A model generated the notes under the pieces. That model did not search any database and was not told where the DNA came from. It saw nothing but the letters and a program-made list of their open reading frames with translations. This document shows positions 44,729-53,693 of a stretch of 64,000 nt of DNA, piece after piece. This DNA is from Paraburkholderia sp. C35 (GTDB lineage Bacteria > Pseudomonadota > Gammaproteobacteria > Burkholderiales > Burkholderiaceae): the NCBI RefSeq assembly GCF_003121405.1, contig NZ_QBUY01000048.1, positions 1 through 64,000 on the forward strand. Direction: 5' to 3'. The position numbers and the translations under genes are program-made. The stretch's first letter is position 1. Each line of letters begins with the position of its first letter.

Positions 44729-46063
44729 ATGCATCGTTTTGTCGTCGTAGGTGGAGGCGCGGGCGGCCTGGAGCTGGCAACACGGCTCGGCGACCGCTAT
44801 GCGCGCAGGAAGAGCGGCGGCGAGCCACGCGGCCAGGTCACGCTGGTCGATCGTAATCCGACTCATATCTGGAAGCCGCTCCTGCATGAAGTGGCCGCGG
44901 GCAGCATGGACCCGTTCACGCAGGAACTGGAATATGCCGCGCAGGCGCGCTGGCATGGCTTCGAATTTCAGCAGGGCGAACTGGTCGCTCTCAACCGCAC
45001 GGCAAAGTCCATCACGCTGGGCCGCGTGCTCGACGACGACGGCGCCGAACTGCTGCCTGAGCGTGTTCTGGAGTACGACACGCTGGTCATCGCGATCGGC
45101 AGTACGACGCATTTCTTCGGCGTGCAGGGCGCGCAGGAATATTCGATTGCCCTCGATACCGTGCATCAGGCCGAGCGTTTCCGCAAACGTCTGATTGCCG
45201 CGTGCATGCGCGCCGAGCATCAGGTGCATGAGCCTGTCGAAGCGAATTCCGGCGAGCCGCGCATTCAGGTGGCGATCGTCGGTGGCGGCGCGACGGGTGT
45301 CGAACTATCGGCGGAACTGCGCAACACGGCGCAGGTGTTGTCCGCGTATGGTCTTCACAAGCTCGATCCGCGGCATGACGTCGGCATCGTACTGATTGAA
45401 GCCGGGCCGCGTATCCTGCCCGCGCTTCAGGAGCGCGTCTCCACTGCCACGGCCGAACTGCTGCAAAAGCTCGGCGTAAAGCTGATGGTCGGCGAGACGG
45501 TGGCGGAAGTCGCGCCGGGCGTCGTGCGCACGGCGAGCGGCAAGAGCATCCGCGCCGATCTGACGGTGTGGGCGGCAGGCATCAAGGCGCCGCCCGTGCT
45601 GGGGCAGCTAGACGGCCTCGCTGTGAACCGGCTTGGTCAGCTCGAAGTGCGCCCCACGCTGCAAACCACCATCGACGATAACGTCTTCGCGCTCGGCGAT
45701 TGCGCTGCCTGCGCGTGGCCCGGCAACGAGCGCAACGTGCCGCCGCGCGCGCAGGCCGCGCATCAGCAGGCGAGCTTTCTGCTGCGCGCACTCGGCAACC
45801 GGCTCGAAGGGCGGCCGTTGCCTGAGTTCACGTATCGCGACTTCGGCTCGCTGGTGTCGCTCGGGCACTTCAGCGCGGTCGGCAATCTGATGGGCGGGGT
45901 GATCGGCGGCAACATGCTGATCGAAGGGCTGTTTGCGCGCTTCATGTACATGTCGCTGTACCGGCTGCATATCGCCGCGCTGCACGGCTATGCGCGCATG
46001 GTGCTCGATACGTTCGCGCACTGGCTCCGACGCACGACGCTTCCTCGCGTCAAGCTGCACTGA
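44729..46063 (+). CDS. ndh: Type II NADH:quinone oxidoreductase
   Basis: 444 residues. Two dinucleotide folds are seen: FVVVGGGAGGLELATRLGD for FAD near the start and VAIVGGGATGVELSAELR near residue 190 for NADH. FALGDCAACAW is the second FAD contact. It passes electrons from NADH to quinone without proton pumping, on the inner face of the membrane. ACGGAGAG precedes ATG 44729; the frame is open slightly upstream. The gene follows polA by 246 bases. Confidence 0.9.
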   Translation: MHRFVVVGGGAGGLELATRLGDRYARRKSGGEPRGQVTLVDRNPTHIWKPLLHEVAAGSMDPFTQELEYAAQARWHGFEFQQGELVALNRTAKSITLGRVLDDDGAELLPERVLEYDTLVIAIGSTTHFFGVQGAQEYSIALDTVHQAERFRKRLIAACMRAEHQVHEPVEANSGEPRIQVAIVGGGATGVELSAELRNTAQVLSAYGLHKLDPRHDVGIVLIEAGPRILPALQERVSTATAELLQKLGVKLMVGETVAEVAPGVVRTASGKSIRADLTVWAAGIKAPPVLGQLDGLAVNRLGQLEVRPTLQTTIDDNVFALGDCAACAWPGNERNVPPRAQAAHQQASFLLRALGNRLEGRPLPEFTYRDFGSLVSLGHFSAVGNLMGGVIGGNMLIEGLFARFMYMSLYRLHIAALHGYARMVLDTFAHWLRRTTLPRVKLH

Positions 46064-46161
46064 CGCTTCTCACTCGGGTATCGATGCTCATGCAACAGGA
46101 TGCGCTTTGCGCGTATCCTGTTGGCTGCTTGCCGACTACCCATTCCAACGAGGAGCACAGC

Positions 46162-47034
46162 ATGTTGAAGCCAGAAGTCGACAGTCTCGTTCCACACGTT
46201 CCTTTCGACCGGCGCACCTTCATCAAGGCAGCGCTGGGCAGCGGCTTCGCGGCATGCGTGCTGCCTGTCTCCGCGCAGACCATCCACACGGATAGCGACG
46301 GCCTGGAAGCGGGCGAAGTCGGCATCAAATCGGGCGATACGCTGGTGCCTGCCTATCGCGCCCAGCCGAAGGGCAAGACGCATTTGCCCGTGATCATCGT
46401 GGTTCACGAGATCTTCGGTGTGCACGAGCATATCGCCGATGTGTGCCGCCGTTTTGCCAAGCAGGGTTATCTCGCCATCGCGCCCGATCTGTACACGCGA
46501 CAAGGCGATCCCACGAAGTACCCGACGATGCAGCAGCTCAACGAGCAACTCGTGAGCAAGGTGCCCGATTCGCAAGTGCTGGCCGATCTCGATGCGACCT
46601 TCAAATGGGCGGGCGAGCATGGCGGCGACGTGAACCGGGTCGGCATCAACGGCTTTTGCTGGGGCGGGCGGATTACGTGGCTGTATGCAGAGCACAATCC
46701 ACGCGTGAAGGCGGCCGTGGCGTGGTACGGACGCGTGGCCGGCAACCAGACGCCGATGACACCGGCCAATCCGATCGATCGCGTATCCGATCTGCAGGTG
46801 CCTGTGCTCGGGCTATACGGGTTGCAGGATCAGAGCATCCCGCAAGACTCGCTCGAGAAGATGAAGCAGGCCATCGCGCAAGGGCCGCAGGCGGGACGCG
46901 GCTCTCAGTTCGTCGTGTACGACGACGCTGGGCATGCGTTCTTCGCGGATTATCGGCCGAGCTATAAGAAGGCCGATGCCGAAGACGGCTGGCGCCGCGC
47001 GCTTGCGTGGTTCAAGGAGCACGGCGTCGGTTGA
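46162..47034 (+). CDS. Dienelactone hydrolase family protein with Tat signal
   Basis: 290 residues. The N-terminus has a twin-arginine motif (DRRTFIKAALG) followed by a hydrophobic stretch ending CVLPVSAQ, so export by the Tat route is likely. The hydrolase domain shows VVHEIFGVHEHI, the nucleophile Cys in GFCWGGRITW and the catalytic His in DDAGHAFF. The cytoplasmic CatD/ClcD enzymes it resembles lack such a signal. Whether it acts on lactones is unknown; it is not next to the cat genes. GAGGAG precedes ATG 46162. Confidence 0.87.
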   Translation: MLKPEVDSLVPHVPFDRRTFIKAALGSGFAACVLPVSAQTIHTDSDGLEAGEVGIKSGDTLVPAYRAQPKGKTHLPVIIVVHEIFGVHEHIADVCRRFAKQGYLAIAPDLYTRQGDPTKYPTMQQLNEQLVSKVPDSQVLADLDATFKWAGEHGGDVNRVGINGFCWGGRITWLYAEHNPRVKAAVAWYGRVAGNQTPMTPANPIDRVSDLQVPVLGLYGLQDQSIPQDSLEKMKQAIAQGPQAGRGSQFVVYDDAGHAFFADYRPSYKKADAEDGWRRALAWFKEHGVG

Positions 47035-47043
47035 GTTTTTAAG

Positions 47044-47081
47044 GCGTCTGCGGCGCCTTCGCGTGACGGCGCCGCAGACGC
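47044..47081. terminator. Strong hairpin between two convergent genes
   Basis: A perfect 14-base-pair stem (47044-47057 with 47068-47081, left arm GCGTCTGCGGCGCC) and ten-base loop, between the convergent hydrolase and sulfurtransferase genes. Neither side has a proper T-tract after the stem, so it may stabilise transcript ends rather than terminate by itself. Confidence 0.55.
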
Positions 47082-47087
47082 ATCAGG

Positions 47088-47960
47088 TTAAGGATTCGGT
47101 CCTGTCGCGACAGGACGCGACGAATCCGAACTCCATTCGCTCCACGAGCCGCCATACAGCGCTGCGCCATGCAGCCCGGCGATCTCCATCGCCAGTGCGT
47201 TGTGGCATGCGGTGACGCCAGAGCCGCATTGCAGCACCACGTGCTCGCCGGACACGCCCGCGGGCAGCACAGCGTTGAACTCATCGCGCAAGGTGTGCGC
47301 GGACTTGAAGCGGCCGTCGGCAGTCAGGTTATCCATGAAGAAGCGATTGCGGGCGCCGGGAATGTGGCCGCCGACGCGATCGAGCGTCTCATTCTCGCCG
47401 CGATAGCGATCCGCCGCGCGGGCATCAAGAATCACGCGTTCTTTCGTACCGATGTTGCGTTGCACGGCTTGAGCGTCGACTGTCACGGCCAGCGGTGCGC
47501 CCGCCTTGAAGTCGCCGCTTGCCGTTGGCGGCGCGTCTTGCGTCACCGGATGGCCAGCGGCTTGCCATGCGGCGAGCCCGCCATCCAGCAGCGCGATGGA
47601 ATCGTGGCCGAGCCAGCGCAGCAGCCACCAGAGACGCGCGGCGTAACGGCCATCCTGCGCGTCATACGCGACGACTTGCTGGCCATGCTTCAGGCCAAGC
47701 GCGGCCAGCCGCTCGACCAGCGTCTGACGCTCCGGCAACGGATGACGCCCGTTGCTGCCCGTCTTCGCGCCGGACAGGTCGCGATCGAGGTGCAGATAGT
47801 GTGCTTGCGGCAGATGGCCCGCCGCATAGGCTTTCTCGCCGGCTTCGACATCGGCGAGATCGAAACGGCAATCGGCGATGAACACGCTGCCTGGCGCGGC
47901 AGCGAGACGTTCGGCGAGATTGCCTGCGGAGATCAGCGTGGTGTAGTGAGTGTGTGGCAT
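47088..47960 (-). CDS. sseA: Thiosulfate/3-mercaptopyruvate sulfurtransferase
   Basis: 290 residues with two rhodanese domains. The C-terminal active-site loop reads QCGSGVTACHN, with the CGSGVTA pattern typical of 3-mercaptopyruvate sulfurtransferases. The N-terminal domain contains DCRFDLADVEAGEKAYAAGH. It transfers sulfane sulfur to thiols or cyanide. AGGAG precedes ATG 47960; the frame is open much further upstream without family match. Confidence 0.92.
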   Translation of the reverse strand: MPHTHYTTLISAGNLAERLAAAPGSVFIADCRFDLADVEAGEKAYAAGHLPQAHYLHLDRDLSGAKTGSNGRHPLPERQTLVERLAALGLKHGQQVVAYDAQDGRYAARLWWLLRWLGHDSIALLDGGLAAWQAAGHPVTQDAPPTASGDFKAGAPLAVTVDAQAVQRNIGTKERVILDARAADRYRGENETLDRVGGHIPGARNRFFMDNLTADGRFKSAHTLRDEFNAVLPAGVSGEHVVLQCGSGVTACHNALAMEIAGLHGAALYGGSWSEWSSDSSRPVATGPNP

Positions 47961-48011
47961 GACGGCTCCTGAGAGACTGGCTTCGGCAGCGCCGAACGAT
48001 AGCTCTAGTCT

Positions 48012-48042
48012 AAACAAAAATGACGGGCCGAAGCCCGTCATT
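48012..48042 (-). terminator. Intrinsic terminator of the Rieske oxygenase gene
   Basis: On the minus strand a perfect ten-base-pair stem (AATGACGGGC, loop TTCG, GCCCGTCATT) runs into TTTTTGTTT. It lies 39 bases after the oxygenase stop codon and before the sulfurtransferase start. Confidence 0.9.
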
Positions 48043-48081
48043 CCTGGTTTGATGCCGTCAATGCCGCGCGCGGCGCGAGGA

Positions 48082-49188
48082 TCAGATCGTGCCGAGTTCG
48101 CGACGCAGAAACTCGTGGAAGTGCTGCATGCCGTCTTCCATCGGGCTCTGATACGGACCGACCTGCGATTCGCCACGTTGCATGAGCGCGAGGCGGCCAG
48201 CGTCCATGCGCTCGGCGATCTCGTCGTCTTCACGCGCGGTTTCCATATAGGCGGCGCGTTCTGCTTCGACGAACTCACGCTCGAACAGCGCGATTTCTTC
48301 AGGGTAATAGAACTCGACGACGTTCGTGGTCTTCTGCGGACCTTGCGGAATCAGCCACGACACGACCAGCACGTGCGGATACCACTCGACCATGATGCCG
48401 GGGTAGTACACCATCCAGATCGCGCCGAATTCCGGCATCTTGCCGTCGCGGAAGCGCAGCACTTCATCGTGCCACTTGCGATACGTCGGACTGCCCGGAC
48501 GCGCGAGTTCGTTGTGCACGCCGACCGTCTGCACGCTGTACCAGTCGCCGAACTCCCACTTCAGATCGTCGCAATTGACGAAGCTGCCGAGGCCCGGATG
48601 GAACGGTACGACGTGATAGTCCTCCAGATAGACCTCGATGAAGGTCTTCCAGTTGTAGTTGCACTCGTGCACCTCGACGTGATCGAACATGTAGTCCGAG
48701 AAATCGAAATGCTTTGCCGTGCCGAGCCTTGCCAGATCTTTCGCGACGTCGCGGCCCTGCGATTCGAACAGCAGGCCGTTCCAGCTTTGCAGCGGCGTGG
48801 CGCCGAGGTTCAGGCAGGGGTTGTCGGCGAAATGCGGTGCGCCGAGCAACTGGCCGTTCAGATCGTAGGTCCAGCGGTGCAGGGGACAGACGATGTTCTC
48901 CGTCTGGCCGCGGCCGTTGAGCATGATTGCCTGGCGGTGACGGCACACGTTCGACAGCAGTTCGATTTGCGACTGCTGGTTACGAACGAGCACGCGCCCC
49001 TCGCGTTCGCTGGGCAAGGCAAAATAGTTTCCCGCTTCCGGCACCATAAGTTCGTGCCCGACGTAGCGAGGACCTTTCTTGAAAAGGGTTTCGAGTTCGC
49101 GCTCGTGAAGCGCTGGGTCAAAGTAAGCCGTGACTGGCAGCTGGCTGTGAATAGCCTTGAGCTGCAATGCATTGCTCAGATTGGACAT
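48082..49188 (-). CDS. Rieske-type aromatic ring-hydroxylating oxygenase, alpha subunit
   Basis: 368 residues. The Rieske 2Fe-2S ligands appear as VCRHRQ and VCPLHRW (C-x-H and C-x2-H) near residues 80 and 100. The catalytic iron site is in FIEVYLEDYHVVPFHPG, where the two His and upstream acidic residue fit the 2-His-1-carboxylate triad. The overall form is like choline-monooxygenase and carnitine-oxygenase relatives. No reductase or ferredoxin gene is next to it, so the electron donor is elsewhere. GGGAGTGGGA precedes ATG 49188. The substrate is unknown. Confidence 0.87.
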   Translation of the reverse strand: MSNLSNALQLKAIHSQLPVTAYFDPALHERELETLFKKGPRYVGHELMVPEAGNYFALPSEREGRVLVRNQQSQIELLSNVCRHRQAIMLNGRGQTENIVCPLHRWTYDLNGQLLGAPHFADNPCLNLGATPLQSWNGLLFESQGRDVAKDLARLGTAKHFDFSDYMFDHVEVHECNYNWKTFIEVYLEDYHVVPFHPGLGSFVNCDDLKWEFGDWYSVQTVGVHNELARPGSPTYRKWHDEVLRFRDGKMPEFGAIWMVYYPGIMVEWYPHVLVVSWLIPQGPQKTTNVVEFYYPEEIALFEREFVEAERAAYMETAREDDEIAERMDAGRLALMQRGESQVGPYQSPMEDGMQHFHEFLRRELGTI

Positions 49189-49474
49189 TCCCACTCCCGA
49201 TGAAGACGTGAAAGCAGTGAACAACCCAACCATCGAAGATTCGATTTAGGGAGCCCGCGATTATACCTGTTTCCCCCTCCTTGGGGCGACTAAGTGCCTG
49301 ATTTGGGTTAAAAATGTCGTGGATGCTCGCGATTTCGCGGCGCAAACGTTGGATTCATTTCTATCGTCTGGAGTGTTGCGCAAGCGTCGCGCCTACACCC
49401 CCTGGTGTGCTTACAGGTCGAAAATGTTGCTTTTGCCGTAGAATGTCCGACTTGTTTTAATTTTGCGACGATTC

Positions 49475-49792
49475 ATGGCGAAGACGGCTTCCACAGACAC
49501 GGCTGGTTTGTCCCCTACCAGCGCGGAAGGTTCCGACACTACACCGCTGCCCGAGAGCTACGAGGCGGCGCTGGCGGAGCTGGAAGGGCTCGTCGGGCGC
49601 ATGGAGGGCGGCAGCCTCAATCTGGAAGAGTCGCTCGCGGCTTACCGGCGCGGTGCCGTACTCGTGGCGTTTTGCCAGCAGCAGCTCGAAAAAGTGGAGC
49701 AGCAGGTGCGCGTCCTCGATGGCGAGACGCTCAAGCCGCTTCCCGTGAACACAGCAGGTACAACCGCTGCCGACAGCGGAGACGATCTATGA
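49475..49792 (+). CDS. xseB: Exodeoxyribonuclease VII small subunit
   Basis: 105 residues. The core YEAALAELEGLVGRMEGGSL and NLEESLAAYRRGAVLVAFCQ is the typical two-helix XseB unit, with poorly conserved Ser/Thr-rich ends. It pairs with the XseA subunit, which is not in this window. Its stop overlaps the ispA start as ATGA. First gene of the xseB-ispA-dxs group common in proteobacteria. Confidence 0.93.
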   Translation: MAKTASTDTAGLSPTSAEGSDTTPLPESYEAALAELEGLVGRMEGGSLNLEESLAAYRRGAVLVAFCQQQLEKVEQQVRVLDGETLKPLPVNTAGTTAADSGDDL

Positions 49793-50670
49793 CCTTCGAA
49801 CAATGGATGCGCTCGGTGCTGGACCGGGTAGAGGGCGCACTCGAACAGTATTTGCCAGCGGAATCGATTGAACCCGCGCGGCTGCATGAAGCAATGCGCT
49901 ACGCTGTGCTGGGCGGCGGCAAGCGGGTGCGCCCGCTGCTGTGCCACGCGGCAGGCGAACTGACGGGCGCGAAGGCCGAGTGCCTCGACGCGGCCTCGGC
50001 GGCGCTGGAGATGATCCACGTCTATTCGCTCGTGCACGATGACATGCCCTGCATGGACGACGACGATCTGCGCCGCGGCAAGCCCACGGTACACGTCCAA
50101 TATGACGAAGCGACGGCACTGCTGGTCGGCGACGCGCTGCAATCGCAGGCTTTCGTTGCGTTGACATCGGACGTGCTCGAGCCCGCGAAGCAGGCCGCGC
50201 TGGTGCGCGAACTGGCGCTGGCGAGCGGCTCGATCGGCATGGCCGGCGGTCAGGCAATCGATCTCGCGAGCGTCGGCCATACGCTGACGCGCCCGCAACT
50301 CGAAACGATGCACCGCCTGAAGACGGGCGCGTTGCTGCGCGCAGCCGTCCGCATGGGCGCACTGACAGGCGACACGCCCGACGCCAGCGCGCTGCAGGCG
50401 CTGGACGCGTATTCGGCTGCCGTGGGTCTCGCGTTTCAGGTCGTCGACGACATTCTTGATGTCACGACCGATTCCGCGACGCTCGGCAAGACGGCCGGCA
50501 AAGACGCGAAGGACGGCAAGCCGACCTACGTGTCGATTATCGGGCTCGACGCTTCGCGCGCGCTGGCTGCGCAACTGCGCAGCGACGCGCATGCAGCACT
50601 TGCACCTTTTGGCGCCCGCGCACAGCGGCTCGCCGAGTTGGCTGACCTCGTGGTGAACCGGGTCAGCTGA
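49789..50670 (+). CDS. ispA: Farnesyl/geranyl diphosphate synthase
   Basis: 293 residues. The first Asp-rich motif is LVHDDMPCMDDDDLRRG and the second FQVVDDILDVT; GGGKRVRPLL is the diphosphate-binding start. It condenses IPP with DMAPP and GPP to make farnesyl diphosphate. It overlaps xseB by four bases, and dxs follows 96 bases later. Confidence 0.94.
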   Translation: MTFEQWMRSVLDRVEGALEQYLPAESIEPARLHEAMRYAVLGGGKRVRPLLCHAAGELTGAKAECLDAASAALEMIHVYSLVHDDMPCMDDDDLRRGKPTVHVQYDEATALLVGDALQSQAFVALTSDVLEPAKQAALVRELALASGSIGMAGGQAIDLASVGHTLTRPQLETMHRLKTGALLRAAVRMGALTGDTPDASALQALDAYSAAVGLAFQVVDDILDVTTDSATLGKTAGKDAKDGKPTYVSIIGLDASRALAAQLRSDAHAALAPFGARAQRLAELADLVVNRVS

Positions 50671-50766
50671 AGTAGATGTAACGCGAAAGCCCGCCGCCCG
50701 CACAAGACTCTTCGGGTGTGCGCGAATGAAGTGCGGGCGCGTAAGTTTTCCTACAATGGAACGACG

Positions 50767-52665
50767 ATGTACGACTTGCTGAAAACCATTGACGACCCCG
50801 CGGACCTGCGCCGCCTTGATCGCCGCCAGTTGCACCCGCTTGCCGACGAGTTGCGTGCCTACGTGCTCGACAGCGTGTCGCAGACGGGCGGCCACCTGTC
50901 GTCCAACCTCGGCACGGTCGAACTGACGATCGCGCTGCACTATGTGTTCGACACGCCGCGCGACCGCATCGTCTGGGACGTGGGTCATCAGACCTACCCG
51001 CACAAGATCCTGACGGGCCGCCGCGACCAGATGCCTTCGCTGCGTCAACTCGGCGGCATCTCGGGCTTCCCGAAACGCGATGAATCGCCGTACGACACGT
51101 TCGGCACGGCGCACTCGAGCACGTCGATTTCGGCGGCGCTCGGCATGGCGATCGGCGCGAAGCTGCAGGGCGACGACCGCTTCGCCATCGCCGTGATCGG
51201 CGACGGCGCGATGACGGCGGGCATGGCCTTCGAGGCGATGAACAACGCCGGCGTCGAAGACGACGTGCCGCTGCTGGTCATCCTCAACGACAACGACATG
51301 TCGATTTCGCCGCCCGTGGGCGCGCTGAATCGCCATCTCGCGCGCCTGATGTCGGGCCGCTTCTACGCAGCGGCGCGTGCGGGCGTAGAACGCGTGCTGC
51401 GCCATGCGCCGCCTGTGCTCGACCTCGCGCGCAAGCTCGAAGAACACGCGAAGGGCATGATCGTGCCGGCCACGCTGTTCGAAGAGTTCGGCTTCAACTA
51501 CATCGGACCGATCGACGGCCACGACCTCGATTCGCTGATCCCGACGCTGCAGAACATCAAGGAACTGCGTGGTCCGCAATTCCTGCACGTGGTGACGAAG
51601 AAAGGTCAGGGCTACAAGCTGGCCGAAGCCGACCCCGTGCTGTACCACGGTCCCGGCAAGTTCAACCCGGCCGAAGGCATCAAGCCGTCGACGACGCCCG
51701 CCAAGAAGACCTACACGCAAGTGTTCGGCGAATGGCTGTGCGACGCGGCCGAACTGGATTCGCGCGTGGTCGGCATCACGCCGGCAATGCGTGAAGGCTC
51801 GGGCATGGTCGAGTTCGAGAAGCGTTTTCCGGATCGTTACTACGACGTCGGCATCGCCGAGCAGCACGCGGTGACGTTTGCGGGCGGTCTGGCAACGGAA
51901 GGCCTGAAGCCAGTCGTCGCGATCTACTCGACGTTCCTGCAACGCGGTTATGACCAGCTGATTCACGACGTCGCGCTGCAGAACCTGCCCGTTGTGTTCG
52001 CAATCGATCGCGCCGGTCTCGTCGGCGCGGACGGCGCGACGCACGCTGGCGCGTACGATCTGGCGTTTCTGCGCTGCATCCCGAACATGACGGTGATGGC
52101 TGCGTCGGATGAAAACGAATGCCGCCAGATGCTGTACACGGCGCTGCAACAGCCGAATCCGACGGCCGTGCGTTATCCGCGTGGCGCGGGCACGGGCGTG
52201 GCGACGGTCAAGCAGATGGCTGCGCTGCCGCTCGGCAAGGGCGAAGTGCGCCGCGAGTCGACGCAACCGGCTGGCAAGCGCATTGCGATTCTCGCCTTTG
52301 GCACGATGGTCGCGCCGGCGCTCGCAGCGGCGGAGCAACTGGACGCAACGGTGGCCAACATGCGCTTCGTGAAGCCGATCGACGCCGAACTCGTGCGCCA
52401 GCTGGCTGAGACGCACGATGCCATCGTCACGGTCGAAGAAGGCTGCGTGATGGGCGGCGCCGGTTCGGCGTGCGTGGAAGCCATGATGGAGAGTGGGGTT
52501 ATCCGACCCGTACTACAATTGGGCCTTCCCGATCGCTTCATCGATCACGGCGACCCGGCGAAGCTGCTGGCGTCGTGTGGTCTCGACGCTGCGGGCATCG
52601 CGAAATCCATCCGCGAGCGATTTGTGGAGCACGCGAGCGGCAAGTCGGTCAAACGCGTCGCGTAA
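50767..52665 (+). CDS. dxs: 1-deoxy-D-xylulose-5-phosphate synthase
   Basis: 632 residues, full length. Thiamine diphosphate and Mg sites show in VIGDGAMTAGMAFEAMNNAG and ILNDNDMSISPPVG. The transketolase middle domain contains GIAEQHAVTFAGGLA and the IDRAGLVGADGATHAG loop. It makes DXP from pyruvate and glyceraldehyde 3-phosphate, the first step of the MEP isoprenoid route and a precursor of thiamine and pyridoxal. ATG 50767 follows GGAACGACG. Confidence 0.97.
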   Translation: MYDLLKTIDDPADLRRLDRRQLHPLADELRAYVLDSVSQTGGHLSSNLGTVELTIALHYVFDTPRDRIVWDVGHQTYPHKILTGRRDQMPSLRQLGGISGFPKRDESPYDTFGTAHSSTSISAALGMAIGAKLQGDDRFAIAVIGDGAMTAGMAFEAMNNAGVEDDVPLLVILNDNDMSISPPVGALNRHLARLMSGRFYAAARAGVERVLRHAPPVLDLARKLEEHAKGMIVPATLFEEFGFNYIGPIDGHDLDSLIPTLQNIKELRGPQFLHVVTKKGQGYKLAEADPVLYHGPGKFNPAEGIKPSTTPAKKTYTQVFGEWLCDAAELDSRVVGITPAMREGSGMVEFEKRFPDRYYDVGIAEQHAVTFAGGLATEGLKPVVAIYSTFLQRGYDQLIHDVALQNLPVVFAIDRAGLVGADGATHAGAYDLAFLRCIPNMTVMAASDENECRQMLYTALQQPNPTAVRYPRGAGTGVATVKQMAALPLGKGEVRRESTQPAGKRIAILAFGTMVAPALAAAEQLDATVANMRFVKPIDAELVRQLAETHDAIVTVEEGCVMGGAGSACVEAMMESGVIRPVLQLGLPDRFIDHGDPAKLLASCGLDAAGIAKSIRERFVEHASGKSVKRVA

Positions 52666-52720
52666 CATAGCGGGCCGTTCGAAGCAGAAAACGGCTCGTT
52701 GCATCCACTCCAATATGAAT

Positions 52721-52765
52721 CGGCGGGTTGCGTACCCGCCGGGCTCCGCCGGCGCAAGCCGGCGG
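52721..52765 (+). other. Two tandem GC-rich hairpins between dxs and folE2
   Basis: The first hairpin has arms CGGCGGGT and ACCCGCCG (52721-52741, loop of five). The second has arms CCGCCGGC and GCCGGCGG (52746-52765, loop GCAA, a GNRA-type tetraloop). They are four bases apart and end 46 bases before folE2. TTGTCATTTT follows the second, a weak terminator tail for dxs. Alternatively they form a structured folE2 leader. Confidence 0.6.
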
Positions 52766-52811
52766 TTGTCATTTTGCGCGTCGATTCGCGCTGCCAGTTG
52801 AGGACAAGAAC

Positions 52812-53600
52812 ATGAACCAGATGAACCCCGCCTTTGTGATGCCCGACGTGCAGAGCACGGTCGACACCCGCCAGATTCCGATTCAGCGGGTCGGCGTAAA
52901 GGCGGTGCGTCATCCGTTGACGGTGCGCACGCCGGACGGCGTTCAGCCGACGGTCGGCACGTGGAATCTCGACGTTCATCTGCCTGCCGAAGTGAAGGGC
53001 ACGCATATGTCGCGTTTCGTCGCGCTGCTCGAAGAGAACAAGGCGCCGCTCGATTCGACGGTGTTTCGCGCGATGCTGGCATCGATGCTCGAGAAGCGCG
53101 AGGCGCAGGCTGGCCGTATCGAAGTGTCGTTTCCGTATTTCGTGAACAAGACGGCGCCCGTGTCGGGCGTGCAAAGTCTGCTGGACTACGAAGTGACGTT
53201 GACGGCGGATTCGCGCAACGGCGTGACGCGATTCTTCCTGAAGGTGCTGGTGCCGGTGACGAGCCTGTGCCCCTGCTCGAAGAAGATTTCGCAGTACGGC
53301 GCGCATAACCAGCGCTCGCATGTGACGATCAACGCCGAGTTGACCGGCGACGTGGCGGTCGAAGAGCTGATTCGTATCGCTGAAGAAGAGGCGTCGTGCG
53401 AACTTTGGGGTCTGCTCAAGCGGCCCGATGAGAAGTTCGTCACCGAACGCGCTTATGAGAATCCGAAGTTTGTCGAGGATCTCGTGCGCGATGTCGCGCA
53501 GCGTCTGAATGCGGACTCGAGAATTGTTGGGTATGTGCTCGAAGCCGAAAACTTCGAGTCGATTCACAATCACTCGGCTTACGCGGTGATCGAGAAGTAA
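52812..53600 (+). CDS. folE2: GTP cyclohydrolase FolE2 (type IB)
   Basis: 262 residues. The zinc-independent type IB enzyme is identified by VTSLCPCSKKISQYGAHNQR with its key Cys, and by FVNKTAPVSGVQSLLDYEV. It makes 7,8-dihydroneopterin triphosphate for folate or tRNA queuosine. GAGGACAAG precedes ATG 52812. The leader has two strong hairpins at 52721-52765. Confidence 0.95.
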   Translation: MNQMNPAFVMPDVQSTVDTRQIPIQRVGVKAVRHPLTVRTPDGVQPTVGTWNLDVHLPAEVKGTHMSRFVALLEENKAPLDSTVFRAMLASMLEKREAQAGRIEVSFPYFVNKTAPVSGVQSLLDYEVTLTADSRNGVTRFFLKVLVPVTSLCPCSKKISQYGAHNQRSHVTINAELTGDVAVEELIRIAEEEASCELWGLLKRPDEKFVTERAYENPKFVEDLVRDVAQRLNADSRIVGYVLEAENFESIHNHSAYAVIEK

Positions 53601-53626
53601 GGGCGTCGTTGTTTGCGGCGCTTTTG

Positions 53627-53662
53627 GGTGGTTTGCCTTCGTGAAGCAGAAGGCAAACCACC
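53627..53662. terminator. Hairpin between convergent folE2 and tsaD
   Basis: A perfect 14-base-pair stem (53627-53640 with 53649-53662; left arm GGTGGTTTGCCTTC) with an eight-base loop, 26 bases after folE2. No T-tract follows on either strand, as with the hairpin at 47044-47081. Confidence 0.55.
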
Positions 53663-53693
53663 GATGTCAGCACTTATCCACGCAGCACAACGC

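Noticed and set aside
49642..52416. Long minus-strand open frame opposite xseB, ispA and dxs
   Set aside because: It is a shadow of three conserved genes with clear motifs on the other strand; no domain is recognisable.
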